From assembly GCA_003868215.1 (NCBI GenBank), contig QWDQ01000006.1:62001-126000 (forward strand): a stretch of 64,000 bases of DNA, read 5' to 3'. This DNA comes from Pseudophaeomoniella oleicola (lineage: Eukaryota > Ascomycota > Eurotiomycetes > Phaeomoniellales > Phaeomoniellaceae). Made by a program: the position numbers and the translations under genes. Under the pieces are notes generated by a model. It saw nothing but the letters and a program-made list of their open reading frames with translations, was not told the origin of the DNA and ran no database searches. Shown here one piece after another: positions 46,084 through 57,926 of the stretch; position 1 is the first letter of the stretch, and the number at the start of each line of letters is the position of its first letter.

Positions 46084-47734
46084 ATGGAGGAAGTTGCACC
46101 AGAATACGATGTTGTCGTCTTGGGCACTGGTAATGCCTTCTCCCCGCATTCGGAAAGGCATCAGCTAACAGCATGCAGGTTTGACAGAATGTGTGCTATC
46201 AGGGTATGGTGAAGCACTGTGGTCTTTCATTTCACATGTACTAAGGCAACCAGTGTTCTGAGTGTCAAGGGCAAGAAAGTCCTACACATTGATCGCAATG
46301 ACCATTATGGCGGGTACGAACATCTTCCGTTAACCTTCAAGACATTGTTGCTAACCGTCGGGTAGCGAATCCGCCTCTCTGAACATCGAAGCAGTGAGTA
46401 ATCCGTAACCCACGAAATGAGCTCCATCTGATACAGACCCAGCTCTTCAAGAAGTATGGCAACTACCAAAAAGGCGAGGAGCCATGGAAGAAGTACGGTC
46501 GCGTAAACGATTGGAACGTAGATCTTGTTCCTAAGCTTCTGATGGCGAATGGGGAACTTACGAACATCCTGGTCTCTACCGATGTCACTAGATACCTCGA
46601 GTTCAAGCAAGTCGCAGGAAGTTATGTGCAACAGGGCAGTGGTGCCAGAGCGACTGTTGCGAAAGTACCAGCCGATGCAGGTGAGGCACTGCGATCGCCT
46701 CTGATGGGCCTCTTCGAGAAGAGACGAGCCAAACGTTTCTTTGAATATGTGGGGGCTTACAATGAGGATGACCCAAGCACTTTTCAAGGTATAATGAAGA
46801 CTTTCATACTTGGGAAAACTTTCTAACGTCGGAAGGAATGAATCTCAACACCTTGACCATGAAGGATGTCTACGATAAGTTCGGACTCGAGCCGGCCACC
46901 AGAGACTTTATCGGTCACGCAATGGCTTTATTCACCAATGATGACTATATCAACGACAAGAGTAAGACTCTTGAGGCTGTTCAGCGTGTCAGGTTGTACG
47001 GAAACTCTATGGCCCGATACGGCAAATCTCCGTATATCTACCCTCTTTATGGATTGGGAGAACTACCGCAGGGGTTTGCTCGACTTTCCGCCATTTATGG
47101 AGGTACATATATGCTCAATACCTCAATTGACGAAGTACAGTATGACGGATCCAAGGTCTCAGGCATCAAGGCGACCATGAAAGAGCGTGGAGAGGAGGGA
47201 GAAGGCATGACTTTCACCACGAAAACTAAGATGATCCTTGGTGATCCAACTTACTTCCCCCAAAAGGTTCACGTTGTTGGGTACTTGATAAAGGCCATCT
47301 GTATCATGACCCATCCCATCGATAAAACCGATAACGTTGATTCCCTACAGCTCATCATTCCTCAGTCTCAAATTGGTCGAAAGAATGATGTCTATATTGC
47401 CATGGTCTCTTCCGCTCACAATGTCTGCCCTAGGGGTTACTATATCGCCATCGTTTCAACAATTGCAGAGACCTCGGCGAATCATCACCTTGAGTTGCAG
47501 GCTGGGTTTGATAGACTTGGCAGGATCGAGGAGAAATTCATGGGCCCACCGATCCCACTCTATGAACCGTTAGAGAGCGGTGAAAAAGATAACATCTTCA
47601 TCTCGAAGAGTTACGATGCAACGAGTCACTTTGAAACAACGACGGATGATATCAGAGATATCTATCGTCGATCGCAGGGCCAAGAGCTTGTGGTAGAGGG
47701 TCTCAGAGAGGGCCAGACCCTAGCAGAAGAATAA
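46084..47734 (+). CDS. GDI1: Rab GDP-dissociation inhibitor
   Basis: Exons are 46084..46129, 46179..46203, 46254..46313, 46366..46393, 46437..46788 and 46836..47734, 469 residues. The first four exons are tiny (25-60 bases) but phases agree. The N-terminus gives the Rossmann-like motif YDVVVLGTGLTECVLSG and then LHIDRNDHYGGESASLNI, as in all GDI/REP proteins. Later blocks are WNVDLVPKLLMANGELT, DVTRYLEFKQVAGSYV, FGLEPATRDFIGHAMALF, SPYIYPLYGLGELPQGFARL and GGTYMLN. GDI extracts prenylated GDP-bound Rab proteins from membranes and recycles them. The gene is single copy and essential in yeast. Confidence 0.96.
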
Positions 47735-48215
47735 TTGAGGGAATTCAATGAAACAATCTGGGTTGGAGCCAAATGATACTCAAGCATACCGATGGACAGT
47801 ACTATTCCGAGGCGTATGGCGCATTCAGTATGTTTTCGGTCTCGCAAACTTACACCTAGGTAGATAGTGAAACATGCTTCGAAGGCAAGTCATTACTGGT
47901 CATGCTGATGTATTGCTCGTAATCAGCAACACTTCAAGAGTATATTGCAGGGTACTCAGAGGTAACTATGCATCTGTTTCGAGAAGGATCTGCGTACTAG
48001 AATCCTCAAATCTCAAATCCACTGGTCTGGCGTATCTATCCAGGGAGGTGGATAGGTATTAATTGAAGCCGCGGGCTTGGCGTAGATGTGAAGAATATTG
48101 CCGCGTGAGACCGCTTCCCGAAAAGATGAAATGTAAACATGGTCGACGCGGATTTAATGTGAACATCTTCGATGCAACAAACGTCCGACTGTATCGCCGC
48201 CAACAGACTTTCAAA
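47735..48215. other. intergenic region between GDI1 and SMC2
   Basis: The 481-bp tandem spacer contains no supported gene. It must include the GDI1 3' end and the SMC2 promoter. Confidence 0.45.
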
Positions 48216-51200
48216 ATGAAGGTCGTTGAAGTTATCATTGACGTAAGAACCGAATCACTGTTTGTTTAACAGTATGTGCTAATCACCGATGTAGGGGTTC
48301 AAGTCCTATGCTGTCCGCACCGTCATCAGCGGTTGGGATCCTCAATTCAACTCGATAACTGGACTTAACGGAAGTGGTAAATCGAATATCCTGGATTCAA
48401 TATGCTTCGTTCTCGGTATCACGAATATGTCAACTGTGCGAGCCCAGAACCTACAGGACCTGATATACAAGCGAGGTCAAGCGGGTGTCACAAAAGCTTC
48501 AGTCACCATCGTCTTCGATAACAAGGACAAGGCAAACAGTCCTATCGGATTCGAAGAATATGCTCAGATCAGTGTGACAAGACAGATTGTATTGGGAGGA
48601 ACAAGCAAATATCTCATCAATGGACATCGTGCGCAACAACAGACAGTGCAGAATTTGTTTCAAAGCGTGCAGTTGAACATCAACAATCCGAACTTCTTGA
48701 TTATGCAAGGGAGAATTACAAAGGTGTTGAACATGAAGCCTGCTGAGATCCTTGCCATGATTGAAGAAGCTGCTGGCACCAGGATGTTCGAGGACCGAAA
48801 AGAGAAGGCGCATAAAACCATGGCAAAGAAAGAGACGAAGGTGTTAGAAATAGAAGGCCTGTTAAGGGAGGAAATCGAGCCCAAGCTGGAAAAGCTGAGA
48901 GCGGAGAAACGAGCATTCCTTGATTTCCAGCAGACACAAAACGATTTAGAGCGTTTGACGCGTCTAGTCGTGGCACACGATTATGTCCGAGCCGAAGAAA
49001 AATTGAAGGCAGCTGGAGAAGAATCCGAGGCAAAGAAGCGAAAAGCGCAAGAGCTCGAAGATAATGCTACCAAGCTCAAGGGCGAGATTTCCAACTTGGA
49101 AGAAGACATACAGAAGGTTCACGCGCAACGAGAGAAAGAGCTCCGGAAAGGAGGGAAGTTTCAAGCACTGGAGAATACTGTGAAAGAGCACTCGCACGAA
49201 ATGGTGCGCCTCGCGACGGTCCTCGATCTAAAGAAGAGCACGATCAGTGAAGAAGAACAGCGAAGGAAAGATGCTCAGAAGGCTGTCAAAGAGTGTGACA
49301 AGTTGCTAAAGGATAAGGGAGCCACCTATGAGAAGCTACAGAGAGAGTACGATGCAGCGAAGGCCGACTTGGACAGGCAAATCTCTGAGGTTGAACAAAA
49401 AGAAGAGCTTCTATCGACCTTGCAAACTGGTGTGGCTTCTAAAGAAGGGCAAGAAAGCGGCTACCAGGGCCAATTACAAGATGCTAGAAACCGAGCCAGT
49501 GCTGCAGCAACCGAACAAGAACAGGCGAAATTGAAGATCTCTCATCTTGAGAAGCGTATCAAAGAAGAGGAGCCCCGTGCGAAAAAGGCAAAAGAACAGA
49601 ATTCTGGTCTCTTAAAGGAACTTGACGGTCTTCGTGCACAAGCTGTGAAGCTAGAAGCCACCCTCAAAAAGTCCGGTTACGAGCCTGGAAAGGAGGAGCA
49701 GATGCATCAGCAGGAGGCTACATTGCTCAAAGACATTCGAGCGTCCCGGGAACAGGCAGATGCCTTGAAAAGGAAGGTTGCAAATGTTGATTTCAATTAT
49801 AGCGATCCAACCCCAAACTTCGACCGATCCAAGGTCAAAGGCCTTGTCGCACAATTGTTCACCCTGGACAAGGACAAAACAGCCGCCGGAACCGCTTTGG
49901 AAATATGTGCTGGTGGAAGATTGTACAATGTCGTTGTTGATAGCGCCGAAACGGGTACGCAGCTCCTTCGAGACGGAAAGCTCAGGAAAAGGGTCACGAT
50001 CATCCCGCTCAACAAAATATCGGCATTCAAGGCTTCCGCGGAGAAGATAGGTGCGGCTCAAAGACTAGCACCTGGTAAAGTTGATCTGGCGCTATCTCTC
50101 ATCGGTTATGATGAGGAGGTATCCGCAGCCATGGACTACGTGTTTGGGACTACCTTGATCTGTCAGGATGCCGGAACAGCCAAGCGTGTAACATTCGATC
50201 AAGCTGTTCGAATGAAGAGTGTTACTCTGGAAGGCGATGTTTATGACCCTTCTGGAACCCTCTCCGGTGGCAGCTCCCCGACAACTAGCGGCGTTCTAGT
50301 CATTTTGCAGAAGCTGAACGAGGTCAGCAAACAGCTTCAAAGACATGAAACAGAGCTTGCAGAACTTCAAGAATCCATGAGGAGGGAAAAGAAGAAGTTG
50401 GACGCGATCAAATCAACAAAGCAGGAATTGGATCTCAAGAATCATGAGATAAAGCTTACAGAAGAGCAGATCAACAGCAACTCGTCATCCTCGGTAAGCT
50501 ATGGTACAATCTCTTCATCATTCAACGTGAGGCTAATACAATCAGATCATTCACCAACTAGAGGAGATGAAATCTTCGATAATCCAGTTGAAGGAAGATA
50601 TCAACTCCGCCAAATTACGTCACACGGAGGCGTCAAAAGACACCAAGAGGATCGAGAAGGACATGAGTGAGTTCAGCAATAACAAGGACACGAAACTTGC
50701 CGAACTCCAGAAGGCTATTGATGCCCTGAAGAAAAGCCTGAACAAGAACGTTATAGCGGTAAAGACATTGCAAAAAGAACTACAGACTTCCAGACTGGAA
50801 TCAGAACAAGCAAGTAGCGATTTGACTACAGCAGAAGAACAGCTGGCAGAAGCCGAAGCGGCCCTTGACGCTCAGAAGGAGGAAATGAATGCCCTGCAGC
50901 AAGAACATGTCCGTGCCAAAGTATGTCGCCTGTTCAAGACCAGCAGCAACTTTAATACTGACCGTCTTAGGATTCTCACGACATTGCCCAAGCCCAGCTT
51001 TCTGATGAGCAAGCCAAACTTACTGGGTTCGACGATGAGTTACGAGATCTCGAGAAGGCCAAATCAGCAAAATCCAAACAGATCACCGAAGAGTCGTTAG
51101 AGATGCAGAAACTGGCTCACAGTACAGAGAAGGCGAAAAAGGATGAGGCCACAGCACAACAACTTGTTTCCGCCCTGACAAAAGAGCATGAATGGATCCC

Positions 51201-52021
51201 TGAGGAACGTGATGCATTTGGTCGTCAAGGATCGCCATATGACTTCCGGGGTAAGAATGTTGCTGAATCCCGTGCCAGCCTCAAGAATGTCACGGAACGT
51301 TTCCAAGGCATGAAGAAGAAGATCAATCCAAAAGTGATGAACATGATCGACAGTGTTGAAAAGAAAGAAGCAGCACTCAAAAACATGATGAAAACGGTAA
51401 TACGCGACAAGAAGAAGATTGAGGAGACGATTGTGACGCTCGATGAGTACAAGAAGGAAGCTCTCCTGAAGACGTGGAGGAAGGTCAATGTCGATTTCGG
51501 AAACGTTTTTGCGGAGCTGTTACCTGGAAGCAATACAGCGAGGTTGGATCCACTCGATGGAGACGTCGAGCGGATTCAAGAAGGGCTGGAAGTGAAGGTC
51601 TGCCTTGGAAAAGTATGGAAGCAAAGTCTGACAGAATTGAGTGGTGGACAAAGGTATGTCTCAATCTCCTCCTTTTCAATCAACACCTCTCCCCTCAAGC
51701 ATGGAACATCTAAACCTTCCTTCTCCAAAAGAAAAAACACTAACAAAGAAAAATAGGTCCCTAATCGCCCTCTCCCTCATCCTCGCCCTCCTCCAATTCA
51801 AACCCGCCCCGATGTACATCCTCGACGAAGTGGACGCGGCGCTCGACCTGTCGCACACGCAGAACATCGGGCGGCTGATCAAGACGCGCTTCAAGGGCTC
51901 GCAGTTCATCGTCGTGTCGTTGAAGGACGGCATGTTTCAGAACGCGAATCGGATCTTTCGCACGAGGTTTAGCGAGGGGACGAGCGTGGTGCAGGCGCTT
52001 ACGCCGGCGGATTTGAGGTGA
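48216..52021 (+). CDS. SMC2: condensin subunit SMC2
   Basis: Exons are 48216..48242, 48295..50493, 50546..50920, 50971..51653 and 51757..52021, 1182 residues, the normal SMC2 length. The first exon gives MKVVEVIID and joins [23 protein letters not shown], then Walker [10 protein letters not shown] (residues 32-40). The head ends with [16 protein letters not shown], then a long coiled coil, the hinge (about 520-680: [52 protein letters not shown]), a second coiled coil, and the C-terminal head with signature LSGGQR and Walker [37 protein letters not shown] is characteristic of SMC2. It pairs with SMC4 to compact mitotic chromosomes. Confidence 0.97.
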
Positions 52022-52311
52022 TGATGGAGAGGGGAATGAATGAAGGATGAATGAGATTATGATACCTTTTTCTCTCCTGGTGTTTGCGGATTGTATGTAT
52101 GTGGCCCTTCTTTGGGTGGATGGAAAGGATTTCTGGTGGCGTCTTCGGTAGGAGGAGCGGTGGGCTCTTTTTAAAGGAAAAGGGAATGATCCAAGTCACG
52201 ACGATGACGAGAGCTGTTTGTTCAAATTCCGATCCGTTACATTTTGATTAAGATCCGTTATCAGCATCAAATAATGTTTGCAAAACCTTTCTGTCTTCGA
52301 CAGTTTTTCTT
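52022..52311. other. short convergent spacer
   Basis: This is the 3' flank shared by SMC2 and the TIM-like gene, 290 bp, with nothing notable. Confidence 0.45.
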
Positions 52312-53226
52312 CTACCATTCCCCACTGCCCTTCTTCAACCGCTCCTCGACAGTCTCGACGACCTCCCCGACCACGGCTTTCAACCCGTCGATCTCATGCG
52401 CGAACCGTCCCAGAAACATGCCGTCGACCACCTCGCCCAACCCACCGTCTCTCCACAGTCCCGGCCCAGCGCTACCGCCATACACGACCTTCGTGACGCC
52501 CTGCCTACCGAGCCCTCTGACCGTCTCACGGATGGCCGCAACGACAGCGGCGACGTGGGTGACGGAGGCGGGCTGTTTCGCGCCGATGGCCCAGACGGGT
52601 TCGTAGGCGAGAATGACGGATGCGTGGGTCGGCAGGGCGGTCAGCGGGGTTAGGATCTGCGAGGTGATTTCTCGCATCGCGGTGCCAGCGAGCATGCTTG
52701 CGGGGCCAGTGGTAGCAGAGGGGGCTGGGGTGGATGTCTCGCCGATGCAGATCAGGGGGATCAGGCCTTGGGAGGTTGTCGCGAGGGCTTTTTGGGCGAC
52801 CATCGCGTCGGTTTCGTGGTAGATGGAGCGGCGTTCGGCGTGGCCGAGTTCGACGATCGAGACGTTTAGGGATTTTAGGTGGGTGGTTGGGATGGAGCCG
52901 GTGGAGGGGCCGGGATAGGAGGTTGTGTGACAGTCCTGGGCACCGAGGAGGAGGTGGGGGTTAGCGGGTGAAGTGTTTCCAGGGCGGTCAACATGAGACG
53001 AGAGGATCTGAGAGCATGGATAGAGTGTGAGGAAATCCGGGATCAGGCACAGGAGTAGATGAGAGCGGAGGTATGGTGGAGGGAGGATCTCGTTGGAAGG
53101 GTTGAGGATGGATTCTAGATAGGAAATAGTGTGGGAGGGGGAGAAGTAGGCTTTGAGGGAGATCAGGAGAAGTGTTTCTGGGAGGGATGGGAACGTGAGG
53201 GACTGGTCAGTTGGGGACGACGACAT
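52312..53226 (-). CDS. divergent triosephosphate-isomerase-fold protein
   Basis: This is an intronless 304-residue protein, longer than glycolytic TIM (about 250). The catalytic set is visible: Lys25 in LLISLKAYF, His in VELGHAERRS, and Glu in LAYEPVWAIG. The phosphate-binding YGGSAGPG and GMFLGRFAH loops are also present. The usual Asn before the Lys (N-x-K) is Ser here, and insertions lie around residues 90-110 and 170-185. It is clearly not the standard glycolytic enzyme. The Ser-x-Lys start is also what I recall of the bacterial EryH branch, which isomerises tetrulose phosphates. An RpiB-like gene lies 6 kb away. An isomerase activity is likely, while the substrate is inferred. Confidence 0.85.
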   Translation of the reverse strand: MSSSPTDQSLTFPSLPETLLLISLKAYFSPSHTISYLESILNPSNEILPPPYLRSHLLLCLIPDFLTLYPCSQILSSHVDRPGNTSPANPHLLLGAQDCHTTSYPGPSTGSIPTTHLKSLNVSIVELGHAERRSIYHETDAMVAQKALATTSQGLIPLICIGETSTPAPSATTGPASMLAGTAMREITSQILTPLTALPTHASVILAYEPVWAIGAKQPASVTHVAAVVAAIRETVRGLGRQGVTKVVYGGSAGPGLWRDGGLGEVVDGMFLGRFAHEIDGLKAVVGEVVETVEERLKKGSGEW

Positions 53227-53778
53227 GGTTGATTGATACTAAGATAGATGGTGTGGTCGTTGTAGTTCGGATATTACCAGGAAGTCATTCAAGACAATAA
53301 CAAAATGAGGTTTTAGACCCTAACCCTTAGTATTGATATATCCTTGGGTATGATACTACTGTACATATTGTCGATGCAGCGGTGGTTGATGGCATCTCAA
53401 ATAATCGACGTAATTTGCGGAGAATATAAACCTCGGAATACCCAAAATGGAAATCTATTTTGAGGGGAAAATTCCAGAGACCACCGATCGACTTCAGTGA
53501 AGAATAATTACTAATTAATGATCTTCTAACTAAGGTGGACATAGAGCCTCCCAAATTCAGGTTTGACGCATTGAATAGGATTGTATCTGTTGGTGGTATT
53601 TGATAGAATCGGGATGTCACTTGTGTTTTCACAAGCCAATGCTATCAGCTACATCAAGAAACTCGAAAAGCTACTAATCAGTCCTGTCCTTCTCACGTCT
53701 CCGCCTTGCCTCATGTGCCCTACATCTCGCTGCAAACGGAGCCATTGCCCTTTCCTGCACGCAGAAAAGCCAGTTCCA
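53227..53778. other. intergenic region, AT-rich
   Basis: The 552 bp upstream of the TIM-like gene include an AT-rich TAATTACTAATTAATG patch (53504-53520). No gene is seen. Confidence 0.4.
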
Positions 53779-54453
53779 TTAGGTATATACAGTGTAATGG
53801 ACATTGTCGACCAGCAGTCCCACTATGGATGATTCCGCCGTGTTGGAAAGGACAAATGTCACGGATACCACTCCGTTTAGAGTTGGATTGAGATTCGCAG
53901 GAATGAGGTTAGTAGTGGTGGTTCCTGGGGCAGGGTTGAAGTTGAAGCTCTGAGAGGGCAGCTCCTGGCCGTGGGCCGTTTGCCAATGAGCGTGAGGGTG
54001 CAAGGAGATGGCTCGAAAACGAGACTTTCCTGGCTGGTGATAACGCAGCCAAACATCATTGATATGAGATCGAAATACACGTTGCCAGTACCAGTGACGT
54101 TCATCTGAGGGACAGAGCCATCGGTAGGTTCGGTTCTGGTCCCGAATGCAGCTGTATTAGGAGCCGACGCAGGCAGGATCCCAATGCCGAGAGTTCCAGT
54201 AGTGGCAACATCAAAGCTTGGCCAATTTAGTCCGTCATATATGCCAACTGGGGTGATGACAACAGCAGACTGGGGTAGGTCGTCGAACTGCATCCGCATT
54301 AGATAATGACCATCCCTATAAATGCTAGCAAGGCCAGGCGGCACTCACATTAGCCGTATAGCTTTGTGGGCTATAGCCTTGGGTAGGTGATGAGAATGTG
54401 TGTGAAACCAGAAGAGAGATGACCAAGGTCATGGCGATAACTAGAGAAGTCAT
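53779..54453 (-). pseudogene. secreted protein gene with a single frameshift
   Basis: Exon 1 is complement(54349..54453) and starts MTSLVIAMTLVISLLVS, a good signal peptide ending near FSSP. A 61-bp intron (GTGAGT..GCAG) leads to FDDLPQSAVVITPVGIYDGLNWPSFDV. The frame then runs to PSPCTLTLIG and, around 53965-53985, the protein-like sequence moves to another frame (QELPSQSFNFNPAPG ... VGLLVDNVHYTVYT, stop 53779). Total coding length is one base short of a multiple of three, and no splice pair explains it. So either one base was lost in the genome or in the assembly. Before the shift there are two Cys and an N-x-T. The intact form would be about 204 residues. The family is unknown to me. Confidence 0.7.
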
Positions 54454-55721
54454 GGTGTGTAGTTGTAAATGGTCAACTGAGAATCGATGAGCCCTTTCAA
54501 GCAGGATTGTCTGTGCTCTAGAGAATATTCCATTTAGCAGAGAAGAATGATGGCAACTATACGGACGCAGTATGTTATATAGCATTGCTAATGTTGTTGG
54601 CTCGGACATGATGTACGGCCATCCAGATGGTGGCGAAATATTTCTTCGAGGACTCTGTAGATTGTAATCCCGAAGCTGACACACATCATACCATACCTTC
54701 AATATCTCCTTCCGATGGAAGTTTGTGATGAAACAAACGTCCTATGTTGTTGGCTGTATTAGGAAGCTCGTCGCGAAAAATGAGGTTTTTGACCTCGCCA
54801 CCTTCACGTACATCGCGGCAATAGCCTCCTGAAGAGAGGAACTTGACCCGAAAGATCCGTCAGATCCTGGGCTTATGGCTGCTCGTGCTCACCCACTTGG
54901 AAAAGCCACTCGCTCGCTCTGTGAGAACGGTACGAGTTTTTGGTGTCCAAGTAGGGACAGTCTGACCACTTTCTCAGAGTCACTTTGAAGATTGCAGTGA
55001 TATGTCCAAACAATGTTATTCCTTTAGTAGAGCCATTCAAGTCGTGTTGTAGTAACACTCTAGAATGTCCATCGTAAATCGAAGGCTGTTGGCAGGACGT
55101 GCTGTTCCCAGGACATGACCCAAACCCCGGCTCCATGGCTTGTCCCGTCTGACGACCAACCTTTCTTTTTTTTTTAAATCCAACAAAAGACTCAAGAGCT
55201 GCCATGAAAATGACTCGTAGCCGCCAGGCATGCCCCGGACACCTTCATCCCATACCTTGGCCAAGACGGGGAGAATCGTTGACAAGATGTCCTTTTGGAC
55301 TGTGTTGCACGCGTATAAGGCCCAGATAGTAGCGTGACTTGAGATCTGTCTACAAAGGCCGGGAGCCGTTTGTCAGAGTCTCTACACTACCAGTTTTCAG
55401 TGCCGCTGACGTCTTAGATACCCGTTTGATCTCGCAGAGCGTGACAATTCATTGCACTTCATGGAACTTTTCCCTTGCATGCACTGTCAAAATCGGGTTT
55501 GTGATCCGAAGGTTTTCGTGCAGCAAGAGCGCCCGCATAACCGTCGCTATCTCTCGAGGATATTACTCCCGAGTGGCGGCTGACTACATCCGGGTGTGAA
55601 AAGCCCCAGAATCGGCCTCAGGTATATCACGGTCGGGTAGATGGCTTTGCGAGGAGAGATTTGCCGAGTTTCGGAGAGAGAAACATACCGATATAACAAC
55701 CGTCTAGATGCGTACGCACCT
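54454..55721. other. intergenic region, no supported gene
   Basis: The 1.27 kb hold overlapping minus-strand frames at 54873-55285 without domain, start context or splice partners. A run of ten T (about 55167-55176) lies inside them. Confidence 0.4.
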
Positions 55722-57926
55722 TCAATCGTATGCAACATTCTTCTTCATCCTTTCCTCTCCTATTCCACGAGACTCTCCCAGAACTAACTCTATCAACCCA
55801 TCACGAGCCACTAACCTCGCTCTTTCCCCACCCAAATTGTACATGGAATTGATTCCATCCAAAGAGCCTTTCATGAGCTCTTTCTTAGGAGGCGTTGACA
55901 CCATGGCCAGCATCAGCATTTCAGTCTCGTTTTCCCAAGCATTGGAGACCAATGGCTGAAATACAATTCTGTAGATGAGATATAATGAAACAATTGCAAT
56001 ATATGAACACAGTACAATGCTAGACAGTATGCTTGCAGTGGAGCTACCGTAGCCGTAGCCGTTCACCTTTGCCGTAAATTGAATTCCGAGTTGGGACGTG
56101 TTCGAGGCATTTTCACTGACACTGAAGGCTGTGCCACCATTCCCGAATGTTGGGTGGTGCGGAAGTATCTCTTTTTTCCATTGCTGTGTGTCGTTGATCC
56201 CTTTCAAGTTGCCTTGAAGAGACGCACTGGCGCCGATCAAGGATAGGCTATGCGCCACCATCACGGCAAGGACAGCTTCCACAACATCCGTCATGTGCGC
56301 AGCTTTCAAGTCCGAGCGGCCTAGGAAGTGTTTTATCATAAGAGAACTGAACGCTGTGGTATTTTGTGAGGTGAAAGAGGGATTCGTAGAAGCTGCCCAG
56401 GCAGGCGATAACCTGAGAGTATCAGTAGTCCTGTTGTCTTTTCTTCTCTCGGTGTCATGGTACATGAAGTACTCCGAAGGTTTGCCAGTTATCAAACGCG
56501 GACCGTTCATGAATGTGTTAGCGGTCGAGGAGTCTATCCATCTTGCGTCGATAGTGCAACTATAAAGAGTGTCAATGCCCGCCGTGACCTCTGAGGCTGG
56601 TATGGCCACCAGCGCGCCGATGGACCAAGGACTGGGATGCTGCAAACCGAGGTCGACCCAGCCGATGTTCGAAACGGTGCGATTATTTGTCAACTTGTCG
56701 AATCCGTCAACAGATTCAAACTGCTTGTCTGTAAAAGGTGCGAGTGAAAAATCACGAAAGGATGACCCAAGAATGGGAAAGCTGGGTGACACAAGGCTAG
56801 TATTGCTGTTACAGCGAACGTATGTTACCGGCTGCCAGGCTTTGATAGACCACGTAATGTCATTGTAATAACAAAACCTGTTATTACCATCAGAGCAGGC
56901 CTGGTCATTGGCTAGTTCCCACATGACACGACCTTGTGCAACAGCATCAGCTACAGCGGCTTGTGGTACAGTGGCACTCGTAAGTCCCGGACTGAAAACA
57001 AACGGACCGCGAGGAGAGATGTAGAGATCGCGAACTGCTTTATACCCCGGAACATGAAAGCTTTCCACCATTTCCATATCAGCACCAATGACCTGTTTTG
57101 AGCTTGGCCAATAGTTCAAGAAGTTGTCGGATAGAGCGTTGAAAAATGCACCGACTAGGGGTTCGTTCATAGGATGCTGTGGAGTTGGATTCACAGACGA
57201 CGATGCAGCAATCTGCATTGGCCATAAGTTCTGCGTAGTCGTGTTGAGCCACATAATTGTTCCTCCAGCGGGCCAGTTGGCTACCTTGGGAAGTAGTAGG
57301 GTTGCCCCAGATGGGCCCACAAGAAGTGAGAGCAGTGAAGATACTACAATGGCACTGATGAGAATAGCTTTCGCGCGTCGACGGTCCCATCTACTAGTAC
57401 ATGCTGCAATGAACTCCTGGGACCAGAGGTAAGAGATCTGAGTGACCCTTAGCCCCGAAGTCAAAGCGCCGAAAGGGACGCCGTCGCTAAATGCGAGGTT
57501 CCTCCTCATCAGCTGCAGTAGTATATCTATGACTGATGCGGTCATCCAGAGCTCGAGCAACTTTGAAACCAGTTGTAGCGCCGCGAGCCTCAGGTTGTCT
57601 TGCCCACTCGGCCCTTGAAGTTCTCCCCCAATATAAAAGCCATTTATATTCAACCCTAAAATGGCAGAAGCTGCAAATATCGGAGGCAGGTGGAATATTG
57701 ATGAGAGGCACGCGCTGACACGGTCTTCCACAAAGGGCACAGCTAAATTATCCAAAGGAAGCTTTTCCCAATGCTTCCGGAGTAGCGAGAACAAAGACCG
57801 AAGGCTCAGGGCCCTGAGCAATGTGCTCAGATAGCTGCGCTGGCGCCAATGCCTGGGTGCGGCATTTTGTGGCTTCTCCGGCGATTGAGATCGACTCGAG
57901 GACGTATCGTCGCTGGGAATAATCAA
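55722..57926 (-). CDS. large multi-pass membrane glycoprotein of unknown function, 734 aa
   Basis: One long exon encodes MIIPSDDTSSSRSQ followed by a basic cytosolic stretch. Hydrophobic segments lie at about residues 76-100, 120-145 and 200-225 (AILISAIVVSSLLSLLVG), around 565-585 (VLAVMVAHSLSLIGAS) and about 650-675 (ILSSIVLCSYIAIVSLYLIYRIVF). Between the third and fourth lies a large loop of about 340 residues with many N-x-S/T sites (NTT, NST, NRT, NDT) and several Cys, so it is probably outside the cell or in a lumen. The cytosolic tail has MLAMVSTPPKKELMKGSLDG. This layout is common in lineage-specific fungal proteins. No named domain is recognised. Confidence 0.82.
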   Translation of the reverse strand: MIIPSDDTSSSRSQSPEKPQNAAPRHWRQRSYLSTLLRALSLRSLFSLLRKHWEKLPLDNLAVPFVEDRVSACLSSIFHLPPIFAASAILGLNINGFYIGGELQGPSGQDNLRLAALQLVSKLLELWMTASVIDILLQLMRRNLAFSDGVPFGALTSGLRVTQISYLWSQEFIAACTSRWDRRRAKAILISAIVVSSLLSLLVGPSGATLLLPKVANWPAGGTIMWLNTTTQNLWPMQIAASSSVNPTPQHPMNEPLVGAFFNALSDNFLNYWPSSKQVIGADMEMVESFHVPGYKAVRDLYISPRGPFVFSPGLTSATVPQAAVADAVAQGRVMWELANDQACSDGNNRFCYYNDITWSIKAWQPVTYVRCNSNTSLVSPSFPILGSSFRDFSLAPFTDKQFESVDGFDKLTNNRTVSNIGWVDLGLQHPSPWSIGALVAIPASEVTAGIDTLYSCTIDARWIDSSTANTFMNGPRLITGKPSEYFMYHDTERRKDNRTTDTLRLSPAWAASTNPSFTSQNTTAFSSLMIKHFLGRSDLKAAHMTDVVEAVLAVMVAHSLSLIGASASLQGNLKGINDTQQWKKEILPHHPTFGNGGTAFSVSENASNTSQLGIQFTAKVNGYGYGSSTASILSSIVLCSYIAIVSLYLIYRIVFQPLVSNAWENETEMLMLAMVSTPPKKELMKGSLDGINSMYNLGGERARLVARDGLIELVLGESRGIGEERMKKNVAYD

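Noticed and set aside
54873-55285. Overlapping minus-strand frames near a T run
   Set aside because: Two frames overlap in the same stretch without motifs, and neither has supporting splice sites.
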